From Tritrichomonas foetus (taxonomy: Eukaryota; Parabasalia; Tritrichomonadida; Tritrichomonadidae): a stretch of DNA of 38,629 nucleotides. Location: positions 15,643 through 54,271 of the forward strand of contig MLAK01000850.1 of NCBI GenBank assembly GCA_001839685.1. The letters are read 5' to 3'. A model generated the notes under the pieces. That model did no database searches. It was not told the origin of the DNA and saw only the letters and a program-made list of their open reading frames with translations. The translations under genes and the position numbers were made by a program. The first letter of the stretch is position 1, and each line of letters starts with the position of its first letter. Of this stretch, positions 28,344-38,467 are shown in pieces.

Positions 28344-29282
28344 TGATGCTCAGTTAGATTTTTTTTATGATCTTTTTCACAGATTGATAAAAATCACATC
28401 ACATCAAGATTGTTTCGGAAAGGTGAAATCGGAAAATCCAGGCGATTTTTTATACGATAACTTTCGGGTTTCATTGAAAATATTGAATATTTTACAGAAG
28501 ACTTGATGTGTGAAAATTTGTATCGGCTTCTATTGAAAATGATTTGTATAGTTTACGCTACCTGAAAAAACAATATTGTCTTTGGTTTGGATTTAGTTTG
28601 CGCCCATGTATCACAATTTTTAAATATGAAGTTTTATGATATATGTATAATTATGAGATGATTTTGTATAAAAGTAGGAATTGAAAAGTCAAGTCTCCTC
28701 AATTGCATGATAACAGTTTGTATTATAAACAAACGTCACATTTTCATCTGAAAGAAAGAAGTTATAATTCAAGAGACTCATCTCTTATGTGAGAATCAAA
28801 GATTGTAACATAATATTACATATAAACGACGAACTCTTTCTTAGGACAATCCTCATAACTGATTTAAGATTTAATTCACCATGCCATTTAAAATGAAAAG
28901 AGAAATAATTTGGTTGGTTTTGGAATCAAATTCCAGTGGGGTTTATTTAACGTTTAATTCAATGAAATTATTCTCGATGCATTGAATTTTTCTTTGAGCA
29001 CTTCTCATCCAAAAATAAAATAGTCAATATTTCAATGATATTATTTTTCTTTATGTAAAAAACACTTTATTCTCACAAAAAGTGATGAAGAATATTCATG
29101 TTGATTTGTTTTTTCATCTCAGAAACCACATTTCATTTGTGAAGAATATTTGATTTTTAAGAAAAAGAACTACACTCAATATTTCAAAACGATTCTCAAA
29201 AAAACCAAAAATGAATTAAACTTTTCCCACAAATTTCCCTAAAAATTATTGTAATAAATAGGGAATCATTCAAAAAGACGAA
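28344..29282. other. divergent intergenic region between two kinase genes
   Basis: About 940 bases containing the upstream regions of a minus-strand and a plus-strand kinase gene. A TCATTCA initiator-like motif lies at 29266-29272. The plus-strand frame 28318-28506 shows no protein-like features. No RNA or repeat recognised. Confidence 0.5.
29266..29272 (+). promoter_or_regulatory. initiator-like motif TCATTCA
   Basis: Perfect match to the trichomonad initiator form TCATTCA, ending 10 nt before the ATG at 29283. It supports that start codon. Confidence 0.5.
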
Positions 29283-30494
29283 ATGAATGTTGGCATAGAC
29301 TTCCACGGCCTTGAAATAGTCGAAAGAATCGGTCGAGGACGCTACGGCATTGCTTATAAAGCTTTCTCCAGACGTTATAATCGCGATTTTTGCCTCAAAA
29401 TCATCACAAATTCCACGTCGGATCCTCTCACAGCCAATTTATGCCGGAAAGAAGCGGAAACATTACGTCTTGTTGGACATGTGAATGTGGTTCGTTTGTA
29501 TGATTTCTTTGAAGAAAACGACGCATTTTACATAGTTATGGAATATTGCCCAGGTGAAAACATACAGCACTATATTGACACAAATGTATGCTTCAGTGAA
29601 TGTCAAATCGCTTGCTATTTCAGACAGCTTCTCCAAGCCATGTCCTACTTTCATTCGCTTGATATTGTGCATCGCGATATAAAACCATCAAACATTGCGT
29701 TTGATGCAACTGGAAGACCAAAAATCCTCGACTGGGGATATTCAACCCTCGTTCCAAGAGCCAATATTCATCAGAATCACAACAATAAAAAAGATGAAAT
29801 CACTCATTCAGAAAAAAATGCCAATCGCAAAAAGACAGCCAAAGAGGGGATATACTCTGGAAATACTTTAGGTGATCATTTATGGAACAGTAAAACTGAA
29901 AGTGATAAAAACATTAATCACACAAACCCTAATCATACGAATGTACTTCATACAAGTGGATGTCATGTGAAACCGAGATTTCCAGAAAATGGTGAATGCC
30001 ATAAATTAAATTCTTATTGTGGCTCGATCCCTTTCTCACCACCAGAATGCATCAACAGAATTCCATATGATGGGAAAAAAGCTGATATTTGGTCACTTGG
30101 TGTCACACTTTACATTTGTGCATTTGGAAAAGATCCATGGAATGGTTTAAAAGAAAATCTAAAAAATGCGGTTTTTACTTGCCCAGAAGAAAGTGATCCA
30201 AAATTGGTAGACTTGATTCAAAGAATGATCGTTGTCAATCCTGATGATCGAATATCAGCTCAAGAAGCACTTCGTCATGAATTTTTCATGTCACATAACC
30301 AAAACAAAATATGTCACAACATTTCACCTTCACCAACAAAGTCAGTAATGAGTCCTCATGGATACTTCAAATGTTGTGCCACAGACGTACTGAAGAACAG
30401 CCCAGTGCAGAAATCTTCACGTCGACAGTCATTTCAAACCAAACTAGTAGTAAGCTCAAAGAGTCCCAAATATGATACTTTTGCAGATTATTAA
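29283..30494 (+). CDS. serine/threonine kinase with DWG motif and activation-segment insert
   Basis: 403 residues. GRGRYGIAY glycine loop (18-26), Lys39 in CLKI, Glu57, HRDIKPSN (130-137), DWG instead of DFG (150-152), CGSIPFSPPE (246-255) and ADIWSLG (267-273). About 85 residues rich in His, Asn, Lys and Thr (about 158-242) are inserted in the activation segment between DWG and CGS. All catalytic residues are kept, so activity is expected. The Phe-to-Trp change is uncommon and may alter the inactive DFG-out state. CAMK-like by the CGSxPFxPPE motif; exact subfamily not assigned. The C-terminal 60 residues are Ser/Pro/Lys-rich. Single exon. The insert is in frame and is not an intron by splice signals. 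Confidence 0.9.
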   Translation: MNVGIDFHGLEIVERIGRGRYGIAYKAFSRRYNRDFCLKIITNSTSDPLTANLCRKEAETLRLVGHVNVVRLYDFFEENDAFYIVMEYCPGENIQHYIDTNVCFSECQIACYFRQLLQAMSYFHSLDIVHRDIKPSNIAFDATGRPKILDWGYSTLVPRANIHQNHNNKKDEITHSEKNANRKKTAKEGIYSGNTLGDHLWNSKTESDKNINHTNPNHTNVLHTSGCHVKPRFPENGECHKLNSYCGSIPFSPPECINRIPYDGKKADIWSLGVTLYICAFGKDPWNGLKENLKNAVFTCPEESDPKLVDLIQRMIVVNPDDRISAQEALRHEFFMSHNQNKICHNISPSPTKSVMSPHGYFKCCATDVLKNSPVQKSSRRQSFQTKLVVSSKSPKYDTFADY

Positions 30495-30832
30495 CTTAAG
30501 TGTAATGAAATTCGTCTTTATTCATGTTTGAATTAAATTTGTCATAAAATTTGTTATTTTCTAAACGTTATTTCTACTAAACAGATTATATTTATTGTAT
30601 TTCATCTGATATTTAGTCTAATATTAGATCAGAAAAGAATTCGAGAAATGGCAAAATCTGACTTTGGTACGAATGTCGTCTTTTTGATATGAATTTTGGT
30701 CGTAGCAGTCTATTGAAAAAAAGTAGTCGTTTTTGAAAGTATTGAATTTTTCATACCAATATGACCGTTTATAAATTGTTTTGTTTTAATGAAACTTTTT
30801 GACTTAATTTTCATCGTTGTGTATACGTTTTA
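30495..30832. other. intergenic spacer
   Basis: About 340 bases between two plus-strand genes, A/T-rich, with no recognised element. Confidence 0.5.
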
Positions 30833-33406
30833 ATGTCGAAAGACGCCTCATTATCGCTTTCAGGCGTCTTCAAGCGTGTGGTCACAAAGGCAAATGAAAT
30901 AGTGTCAACCTTTTCAAAGCCTTCTTCTCAGATTAACGATAACGAATTATTTATCGATTCTCTCCACTCGTCTTTTCTATGCATGACTCTCGACTATGGC
31001 GAAGAAAATCAAAAAATACTGAAAGAAACAGTCGAATCGGTCGAACAGAAACTTAATTCAAAATACGATCATTTGAAGCAATCAAACATCGATTTGAAGG
31101 CAACTCTTTCAAGACAGTCTTTCAATCTTCTGCACATCTCAAAAAATGGGGAAAGGTCAATTTCTCAAAACATTTCTAACGATATTGAAGTTATTTATGC
31201 TAAAATGGCCAAATTTGGGCCAAGATTGAAAGGAATTAAAGAAGAAATTGACCAGATTAATTTAGAAAATGACAACCTCAAAGAAAAAATTCAAAACCAG
31301 CCAAAAATCGTCCCGAAAAATCAAAATGTTGAAATTCTGAGCAAAAGCATCAAAAATATGAATAATAAATTCAAAGACAATGAGAAGCAAAATTTGAACA
31401 TTCAAAGAAACCACACAATTTTATTGAATAAAGAAAAGCAAGAAATTGACAGACTTAAACTAGAAATTGATGCACTTGATAAACAAATCGCAAGTTTTGA
31501 AAGCAGAATTGGCTTGATGTCGAATTACTCTCGTGATTCAAAAGGAACAACGATTAAGAATACAGCAAAGCCAATGATGACTTCTATTTCCAATGTACAT
31601 CAAAACATTTTCAATAAAAATCCAAATCAGGGAAATAAAAGGAATGATGCAAAGAAACCAAATGTAATCAATCAAGCACAACAAAAGCTTGGAATTTCAT
31701 CACCAAGGAGATTTCCAAAAAGACAAAGGATCATTTTCAAGAAACCAACAAAAAAGCCTCTCCAGCCGCTAAACAGTGAATCTGAATACATCCAAAGTGT
31801 TAAAACAAACCAAAACAATGAAATTTCCCAGAAAAATGACAATGACAATTTGAATATTAACAATATCATGAGTGAATTAGGAAAAGATTTAACTAATTTT
31901 GACCAAGATCATGAAAATAACGTAATCTCTGAAATTAAATTAAATCCATCTGACAATGAAATCCACATGGAACATCTTAAAATTCCGGGAAATGATTTGG
32001 ATGGCGAAAATCAATACAATGAGAATGAAAATGAAAATGAAAAAGAGAATAAAAATAAAACCCACGAAGATGAACAACAAAAAACTGAAATAAAAGATAC
32101 ATCGAGCGATGATGAAGATGATGAAGAAATGAAAAAAGATGATGAAGAAAGCAATAAAAAAGACGATAAAAATGAAGACTATCCAGAAAGCAGCAGCGAC
32201 AACGAGAACGATGAAAAAGACGAAAGTCAAAATGATGATGTGAATGACAAGGCTGAAGACGACGACCACGAAAATCAAGACACAGAAAATGAAACTGAGT
32301 CAGAAAGTGAAAGTGATGCTTCTGAAGAAATGAAAAATGATAGAGAGCCAATTTCTATTGTAAACAGTGTTGTCAAGATTGATTACAAGGCATCAGATGA
32401 AATTATTCATGGTCCTGGTGAAAGGCTTTGTTCCTCAGACATCATCCTCAGATCAAGGGAAGTTCCAAAATTCCATATATCCGCACCGAGGCCTGCTTCT
32501 TTGATTTGCTCACTCCAAAACCACCGCCAAAATCCTATCGCTTCCACAGGATATGAAGAGTCTTCAGCCAGCGCCTCGATGAACGACTATTCTTCACAGA
32601 CTCCTTCATTTTCGGAAAATTCGCAAGAATCCGATGACGAATCCATATTGGAAAACCTTTCCGAAGAAGAAGAAAACGGCGAAGAAAGTGACAATGAAAA
32701 AGATGAAATTGGAGATGGAATTTGTCATAAAATCATAAACAGAGACTTCTTGCACATAAATGATAATAAAGATAGTGAAGAAAGTGATGACGAAAGCCAA
32801 AACGAAAACAATAATGACGAATCATATCAAAGAAAATCCGAATTCATTTACAAATCAATCACAAATATGGAAAATGATCAATCAAATGAAAACTATTCAC
32901 TAAAAGATAACAATTTGCCGAGAGATAGTTTGAATGCAAAAATTGAAAATTTCAGTAAAAATACTGATATAGTAAATAATAGTTCTGATATTGAATCCAA
33001 TAGTGTTGATTCGGTATCAAATTGTGCGGTTATTAACAGCGAAAGAGATGTGTCACTTCTTGAATCTCAGGGAAGCGAATCCCAATCAACATTTACCGAA
33101 GTAGAAAGTAAAAACGATGTAGAGAGTGACTCTGCTTCAACTTTCGAGTTTAAAAACTCATTCAATCAAGAAATTACTGAAGGAAAAAGCTTTAATATTG
33201 AAGAAACAGCAACTGAGGTTATCCATAAAAGTAGCAATGGCAGCAAAAATAGTAAAGGAAGCAATAAAATGAAAATTATGGAACCTAAATTAATGAAAAT
33301 TGAGACGATTGATGGGTCATCAGGAAGTGAAAGTTGTTTTAAAATCGAATCATTCCATGTTGCAGACCGCGCTCCAAGGAGAAAAAGGAGTGTGAATAAA
33401 ATGTAA
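30833..33406 (+). CDS. acidic coiled-coil protein, unknown function
   Basis: 857 residues. The first 60 are mixed (LSGVFKRVVTKANEIVSTF). About 60-240 are predicted coiled coil (KEEIDQINLENDNLKEKI, DRLKLEIDALDKQIASFE). A basic linker (RRFPKRQRIIFKKPTKKP) follows, then a very acidic Glu/Asp/Asn/Lys/Ser region (about 380-500), a more ordered stretch around VVKIDYKASDEIIHGPGERL (about 505-560), another acidic and Ser/Asn-rich region, and a basic end RAPRRKRSVNKM. No domain family recognised. The mix of coiled coil, basic patch and acid-rich tracts is common in chromatin, nucleolar or cytoskeletal proteins. Frames read in the opposite strand here are shadows of the acidic codons. Confidence 0.85.
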   Translation: MSKDASLSLSGVFKRVVTKANEIVSTFSKPSSQINDNELFIDSLHSSFLCMTLDYGEENQKILKETVESVEQKLNSKYDHLKQSNIDLKATLSRQSFNLLHISKNGERSISQNISNDIEVIYAKMAKFGPRLKGIKEEIDQINLENDNLKEKIQNQPKIVPKNQNVEILSKSIKNMNNKFKDNEKQNLNIQRNHTILLNKEKQEIDRLKLEIDALDKQIASFESRIGLMSNYSRDSKGTTIKNTAKPMMTSISNVHQNIFNKNPNQGNKRNDAKKPNVINQAQQKLGISSPRRFPKRQRIIFKKPTKKPLQPLNSESEYIQSVKTNQNNEISQKNDNDNLNINNIMSELGKDLTNFDQDHENNVISEIKLNPSDNEIHMEHLKIPGNDLDGENQYNENENENEKENKNKTHEDEQQKTEIKDTSSDDEDDEEMKKDDEESNKKDDKNEDYPESSSDNENDEKDESQNDDVNDKAEDDDHENQDTENETESESESDASEEMKNDREPISIVNSVVKIDYKASDEIIHGPGERLCSSDIILRSREVPKFHISAPRPASLICSLQNHRQNPIASTGYEESSASASMNDYSSQTPSFSENSQESDDESILENLSEEEENGEESDNEKDEIGDGICHKIINRDFLHINDNKDSEESDDESQNENNNDESYQRKSEFIYKSITNMENDQSNENYSLKDNNLPRDSLNAKIENFSKNTDIVNNSSDIESNSVDSVSNCAVINSERDVSLLESQGSESQSTFTEVESKNDVESDSASTFEFKNSFNQEITEGKSFNIEETATEVIHKSSNGSKNSKGSNKMKIMEPKLMKIETIDGSSGSESCFKIESFHVADRAPRRKRSVNKM

Positions 33407-34356
33407 TTTGTTTGTATAAAAATTAATTTTCGAGATTATTCTTATTTTTCTTGATCCATTTAAGGTATTTATAAAGTTTTAGATCAGAAAAGTGAATAAG
33501 TTAAGGATAAGAAATAGGAGAAAAAAATAAATATGTAAAATTCGATTAAACAAAAAAAACTTTTAATATGCACTAATCCTATTAAATTTGTTATCCTTTC
33601 GCAAGACATCCTATTGCCATGATATCTTGAAATCGGTAACAAATAAATCGAAGATATGTAACTTTGTTTAATTTTCATTTTTGTTGCATTTGGACCAAAA
33701 AGAGTTCAGTGGAATACTAACCTTCAAGAAAGTTGGAAAATAAAAATTTTCGACTCCACCTCATCTCTTCGAAATCCAAATAACATCAAAAATGAAAAAA
33801 AAACTATCATTACACATCTTGATTGTCCAGCCAAATTGGATTAGTGCAAAGCCAGATCCTAGGGCGTAGAATCCAACTTGCTGCTGGACTTTTGAAGTTG
33901 ACGATGAATAGACCTATGACTTGTCCGTGCCAGTGCATCATCGGGACGAGAAGTGACCGGAAGGTTCGGACTGTGCCGTTTGAATGTACCGAGAGGTGCT
34001 TTTTGAGGTGCACTGGTAGATTTTTTGGCAATATCAGACATAATTGGCAAGTGGTCAATTAAACAGTCATTTTCAATGATCATCAATGACCAACAGACCA
34101 TTCAATTATAAATGCCATAGTGATATGAATCATTCAAGTTTTAACAGTTTTGGGTCAAAAAATGACTTTTTTTATGTTATTTTGAAATAAATTTCAACCA
34201 TTTGGTAACCGTTTACTTTATTGAGTCATTTCAACATCATTGGCGAGTATATCATAAGGTTTAGAAAACTCATTTCTGATGGGTCGTTAGAATATCTCAG
34301 AAGTGAACTGAAAGAAAATAAAAATAAAGATTGAAAGAAAATATTTACATTTTTAT
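33407..34356. other. convergent intergenic region with G/C-richer island
   Basis: About 950 bases between convergent genes. Flanks are A/T-rich. A distinct G/C-richer island at about 33820-34050 carries the candidate small gene listed separately. Nothing else recognised. Confidence 0.5.
33859..34041 (-). CDS. candidate small gene, frame unresolved
   Basis: An ATG at 34041 opens 60 codons beginning MSDIAKKSTSAPQKAPLG, basic and Ser/Pro-rich, ending at a TAG at 33861-33859. The overlapping +1 and +2 frames of the same strand are also open for 40-80 codons. One of them ends with QVGFYALGSGFALIQFGW, which looks like a membrane segment, and runs to a stop at 33761. The island stands out from its A/T-rich flanks, as coding DNA here does. 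A short intron or an indel joining the basic N-terminus to the hydrophobic segment would give a small tail-anchored protein, but no clear splice signals were found. Not recognised. Confidence 0.35.
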   Translation of the reverse strand: MSDIAKKSTSAPQKAPLGTFKRHSPNLPVTSRPDDALARTSHRSIHRQLQKSSSKLDSTP

Positions 34357-36339
34357 TCATTCAATTTCAATTGAGTTTTCTTTATCTGATGTTTCTGATA
34401 CGCACGATTCGTTATTTATATTATCTTTTTGTGGTTGAGTTAATTTCTCATTCTTTAATGAAGGAGATTCTGTTTTCATTTGTTTTAACATTTGTAAAGT
34501 TTTGCACCTTTTTTGGATTTCAACATTTTCTCTGTGATCTTCTTCTTCTTCATCTTCTTCTTCCTCTTCTTCCTCTTCTTCCTCTTCATCTTCCTCTTCA
34601 TTATTGCCTTCTTCTTCTTCCTCTTCTTCAATTGAGGAATCTGGATCTGAACTTTCATCTCTTCGATAATGCGTTATTATATCAGCAGCTTGCTTATTAT
34701 TCTTCTGACAAGCTAGTTGATGAGGTGTACGACCGTTTAAGTCGGCGATCTGCAAATTGGTTTGATCAGTATTGAGAAGAATTTCAAGTGCTTTCAATGA
34801 GTTATAAAAAACAGCTGTATGAACTACAGTCTGTCCAAATTTATCTGTTTTATCCAAATCAAATTTATTTGTTTTCAAAAGTAAATTTAATATTTCTTCA
34901 TTATTTTTCTCAGTTGCTAAAAATAAGGCAGTTCGACCAAAATCATCAACAGATTCAAAATCAACTTTATTTCTTTTTTCAATTAAATTCTTGATTAAAT
35001 CCAGATCTTCATTTTCAACAGCCACAAATAAAAGAGTATATCCTTGCATATCACGAATATTTAAATCAATATTTTCAATACTAAAAAGTAAATCAAATAT
35101 AATTGGTGATGATTTGTAGTTGATTGCAACATGCAAAGGTGAAAAATCAAACAGACCTTTTTGATTTACGTCAATTAAATTATGTTCAACTAAAAACAAA
35201 ATCAATTCAACATTTTCTTCTGTCACACAACAATTAAACAAAGTATCAAGTGCAGGTCCATACTTATTCAATTCATTCAAAATTTTTTCTTTGAGCTTTT
35301 CCTTCAATTTCTCTTTCGAAATATTTGGTTCATCATTTACAATTTCTTTTTGTTTATGTTTTTTGAGAGATTTAAAGATTTTCATAAATAATTGGTTTCT
35401 ATGATATTTAGCAGCTGATTGTAAAGCTTCAATAAAAAATTCACTTTGTGTTGTTTGATTCTCCATTAAATAGTTAATAATGTCTTCATTTCCACCAGCA
35501 ACTGCAAAATTTGCCAAACTTAATTGGGTTTCATTTCTGACACATAAATTTGCATCTTCAAGTGAAGCTAAAACAGTAAAAATTGTTTTTGCTGCATTAA
35601 ATGCGGCAAATTGAATTAATGTTGGATCATAAAAAGGATAAACAGTTGGCGTATAAAGTGAATATGGAATAACAAATTGAGAGTCAAAATGGCCGGATCT
35701 CAAATACAATTTAAAGCTCTCTAAATCATCATCAGCAACAATTCTTTCAATTGAACCTTCTTCATAAATATTAAATCGTCGTTGATTTAATAAATCCCAA
35801 TCATTTTTCTGGTAATGCTCGAAGGCATTTATAAACTGCTTTTCACATTTCATTAATTCATTTTTGTTTGTTGTCAAAAAATTTGTCAGATTTTCCAAAA
35901 TTTCTGGTCGAAATGAAGCCATTTCTGGTGAAAAATAAGCAAATAAAGAAACATCTGGTTCAGGAAGACTAGATACATGATTTGCTATTTCTAATGGTGT
36001 AACAAATCCTAATCGAGCAAGAAAAATAATCAATCGCTGACTATTTAAAAAAAACTTTTTGAAAAGAAGATTTTTGATCTGATCTTTTGAATTGGTTTCA
36101 ATTGAATATTGAACGACCAACCATGATAATTCATCAATACTATTTGGTCGGATCATTGTGGCCTTTGTAATAATTTTCAAAATTGAAACATAATCTTGAG
36201 CATAATTTGATTTAAGAATCCATTGAATAACTCCTCTTTTATTTAATGGTGTAATTTCATAAATGTGATGCTGCAGTTGTGCGTATTCTTTTGCTTTCTC
36301 TAAAAGAGGAAGAGGAAAAATGCTTCGATTTGGTTTCAT
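34357..36339 (-). CDS. DUF3447/ankyrin-repeat protein with acidic C-terminus
   Basis: 660 residues. Residues 1-340 are the helical N-terminal region usual in trichomonad ankyrin proteins (IQFAAFNAAKTIFTVLASLE and NFAVAGGNEDIINYL are the DUF3447-like core). Residues about 385-560 hold at least five intact ankyrin repeats of 34 residues, such as GRTALFLATEKNNEEILNLL and GQTVVHTAVFYNSLKALEIL. A run of about 35 Glu/Asp with few others (about 575-610) and a Lys/Ser tail follow. These proteins are a large expanded family in trichomonads; they bind protein partners through the repeats. The acidic run comes from a CTT/CTC-type microsatellite at about 34540-34630 that may vary in length. A TCATTCA initiator motif directly precedes the ATG. 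Confidence 0.93.
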   Translation of the reverse strand: MKPNRSIFPLPLLEKAKEYAQLQHHIYEITPLNKRGVIQWILKSNYAQDYVSILKIITKATMIRPNSIDELSWLVVQYSIETNSKDQIKNLLFKKFFLNSQRLIIFLARLGFVTPLEIANHVSSLPEPDVSLFAYFSPEMASFRPEILENLTNFLTTNKNELMKCEKQFINAFEHYQKNDWDLLNQRRFNIYEEGSIERIVADDDLESFKLYLRSGHFDSQFVIPYSLYTPTVYPFYDPTLIQFAAFNAAKTIFTVLASLEDANLCVRNETQLSLANFAVAGGNEDIINYLMENQTTQSEFFIEALQSAAKYHRNQLFMKIFKSLKKHKQKEIVNDEPNISKEKLKEKLKEKILNELNKYGPALDTLFNCCVTEENVELILFLVEHNLIDVNQKGLFDFSPLHVAINYKSSPIIFDLLFSIENIDLNIRDMQGYTLLFVAVENEDLDLIKNLIEKRNKVDFESVDDFGRTALFLATEKNNEEILNLLLKTNKFDLDKTDKFGQTVVHTAVFYNSLKALEILLNTDQTNLQIADLNGRTPHQLACQKNNKQAADIITHYRRDESSDPDSSIEEEEEEEGNNEEEDEEEEEEEEEEEDEEEEDHRENVEIQKRCKTLQMLKQMKTESPSLKNEKLTQPQKDNINNESCVSETSDKENSIEIE

Positions 36340-36340
36340 T

Positions 36341-36347
36341 TGAATGA
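36341..36347 (-). promoter_or_regulatory. initiator-like motif TCATTCA
   Basis: On the minus strand the motif ends one base before the ATG at 36339; a perfect match to the trichomonad initiator form. Confidence 0.5.
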
Positions 36348-36571
36348 TTTGATATGTTTGTTTGAACGTTTATCATCTGAAAAAATGGGATTTTAACATA
36401 GATCGATTTTCTTCAAATATGACTCAAAATCACAAAGGTTTGATCAGTAAAAGAGAGATAAAGGAAGATAATAAAAAGATACTTCTGAATCATGAAGGTA
36501 AAAAAAAAATCATTTTCTGAAAACAATACAAACATTTACTATAAAAAAACAAGCATCAAATAAATATATAA

Positions 36572-38467
36572 TTATTGATGAAAGTCCAAAATGTGTCTTG
36601 ACATTGCTTCAACAAGCGACACACTTTGTGATAAAAATGAATAAGTTATTTGATCAGCTAAAGATGGATTCAATCCCGAAAATAAAGAAGACATTTTTGC
36701 AACACTTCCCATCAAGCTTGCGAAGCCATTTCCTTGTGATGATCGAAGCGAGTTTGAAATTTCATGGAAAGCATTATTAAATTGGTTCATCACTTTCATG
36801 GATGAATCATTAATTTTAATTCTTACAGCAATTGCTCTTAAATTTGCTTCAGCATCACCTTCAGAATATCCTAAAATTTCATTGACTTTTTCCTTTTGAA
36901 TGACAGGTTTTGAAGCATCAGGTGAAATGGCCAAAGAATCAGCGATTTTCATTAAATCATCAATTTTGGTTTCCCAACTCACAATTGTTGCTGTTGGTAA
37001 AAGTCTTCCAAGTGAATTTGTCGTAGCAACTAATGTTTTCCTTATATTTTCATTCTCCTCTTCTAAGCCAGCAATTAGGCTATTTTGATCATTAAATTGA
37101 TTGATAATTAATTCGATTTTACTAATTACTGAATCATTGGGATCAAAATTCAGTTTTTCTGAATAAGTATTTAAATGTTTATTTATTTCATTGATTTTAA
37201 TATTGAGTAATTCATTTTTCCCTCTCAATGAATTAATTTCATTTTGTATAGCAAATTGATATGTTTCAATTCCATCATATTCGGTAAAATCAATTTCAAT
37301 TAATTTTTTAATGAATTTTAAAAAACGACTGAGTTTTAATGCCTGCGCTTTAACTTCTGATTCTTTATTTTGAATAGTTTGATCTTTATCTTCCATGTCA
37401 TTTTTCCATTTCTTAAGATTATTAATGATTGTTTTACAAATTTGATCAGGATTGTCTTCAACTTCTTTATTTGATAAAATATAATGAATTTTTGTTAGAT
37501 AACCTTTGTATTCTATTTGATCATTTGCAAAATCTCTTGTCTTTTTTTTTAATAAATTGATTAAACTTAAGATTTTGGTATCTAAAGCTTCAACAAAAGC
37601 ATCTAAATTCTTTTCTTTAGGAATGTCAACTTTTGCTTTAATTAATGATGTTTCTAATTTCTGTGTTGCAAGTAGAATTTGCTGTTTAAGATTTTCATTT
37701 TCTTGAATAATTTCCGAAACTGCTTGATCAGCCTTTAAAAGTTGTTCATCTAAATTTTGATCTTCGATTTTTGTTATTTTTTTCAATTTATTTATTACTT
37801 TTTCAATTTTTTCTGTTTCGGATTCGATTTTCGGCCCTTCTTTAATAATATTTTCAAAAGTGTCAATTATTTCATCACAGTCAGTTTCTTGATCGCAATT
37901 GAAGTTCATTTTATATTTTAGTGCAAACATTTGTCCTAGTTTTAAAAGAGCATCTCTTAAAGGATAAGGATCGGGGATTTCTTTTAATTCTTCTATTTCT
38001 TTTTCTTTTTCTTTAATTCGCATTTTTAATTCAAAAATTTCTGCATTTAAAGAAGTTACTTTTAAATCACCTTTTTGAAATTCTTCTATTTTGATTTTAT
38101 CTACCCTTGCTTGTCTTTCAAGATATTCAATATTTTGTGCCATTTCTTTATATTCAAGTAAAGCATTGTTTACGCAATTTGCAATATCCTCCAAACCTTG
38201 CAATAATGGGGTTTTAGACCAATCAGTATCAAAAACAATACCCATTTGATCAAAAAATGCTCGAACAGAATTCGAAAGTTCATCAAACAAATCATTTTCT
38301 TTATCATCAACATATTCAATGAATGATGAATGATTTAAACTGTCATCCAAACCATTATTTAAAGTATTACTTAAAACAGAGTTGTTTTTGATGGAATTTC
38401 TGGTGTTGACGATGAAAGAATTATCAGTTTGAGATTTATATAAAGGCTTTATGACAATAAATGGCAT
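36572..38467 (-). CDS. long coiled-coil protein, unknown function
   Basis: 631 residues. Residues 1-80 are polar (NTRNSIKNNSVLSNTLNN). From about 105 to 520 heptad-rich helices dominate (KIEEFQKGDLKVTSLNAEIF, LKMRIKEKEKEIEELKEIP, IQNKESEVKAQALKLSRFL). The last 110 residues are less coiled, with a hydrophobic helical end (FASLMGSVAKMSSLFSGLNP, SFLSQSVSLVEAMSRHIL). No motor, kinase or membrane domain is seen. Such proteins are common in the trichomonad cytoskeleton and centrosomal structures, but no family signature supports a specific role. Single exon; no initiator-like motif seen upstream. About 160 bases of non-coding sequence remain to the window end. Confidence 0.87.
   Translation of the reverse strand: MPFIVIKPLYKSQTDNSFIVNTRNSIKNNSVLSNTLNNGLDDSLNHSSFIEYVDDKENDLFDELSNSVRAFFDQMGIVFDTDWSKTPLLQGLEDIANCVNNALLEYKEMAQNIEYLERQARVDKIKIEEFQKGDLKVTSLNAEIFELKMRIKEKEKEIEELKEIPDPYPLRDALLKLGQMFALKYKMNFNCDQETDCDEIIDTFENIIKEGPKIESETEKIEKVINKLKKITKIEDQNLDEQLLKADQAVSEIIQENENLKQQILLATQKLETSLIKAKVDIPKEKNLDAFVEALDTKILSLINLLKKKTRDFANDQIEYKGYLTKIHYILSNKEVEDNPDQICKTIINNLKKWKNDMEDKDQTIQNKESEVKAQALKLSRFLKFIKKLIEIDFTEYDGIETYQFAIQNEINSLRGKNELLNIKINEINKHLNTYSEKLNFDPNDSVISKIELIINQFNDQNSLIAGLEEENENIRKTLVATTNSLGRLLPTATIVSWETKIDDLMKIADSLAISPDASKPVIQKEKVNEILGYSEGDAEANLRAIAVRIKINDSSMKVMNQFNNAFHEISNSLRSSQGNGFASLMGSVAKMSSLFSGLNPSLADQITYSFLSQSVSLVEAMSRHILDFHQ

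Noticed and set aside
31672..32351. Hydrophobic or His/Phe-rich minus-strand ORFs inside the acidic coiled-coil gene
   Set aside because: Antisense shadows of GAA/GAT/AAT codon runs.
33859..34041. Histone H3-like N-terminus (KKST...KAP)
   Set aside because: Only a few residues resemble H3; the core helices that define H3 are absent in all three frames.
33823..34062. Plus-strand Cys-rich 79-residue ORF
   Set aside because: Starts with TTG, has no recognisable Cys spacing, and overlaps minus-strand frames with more protein-like composition.
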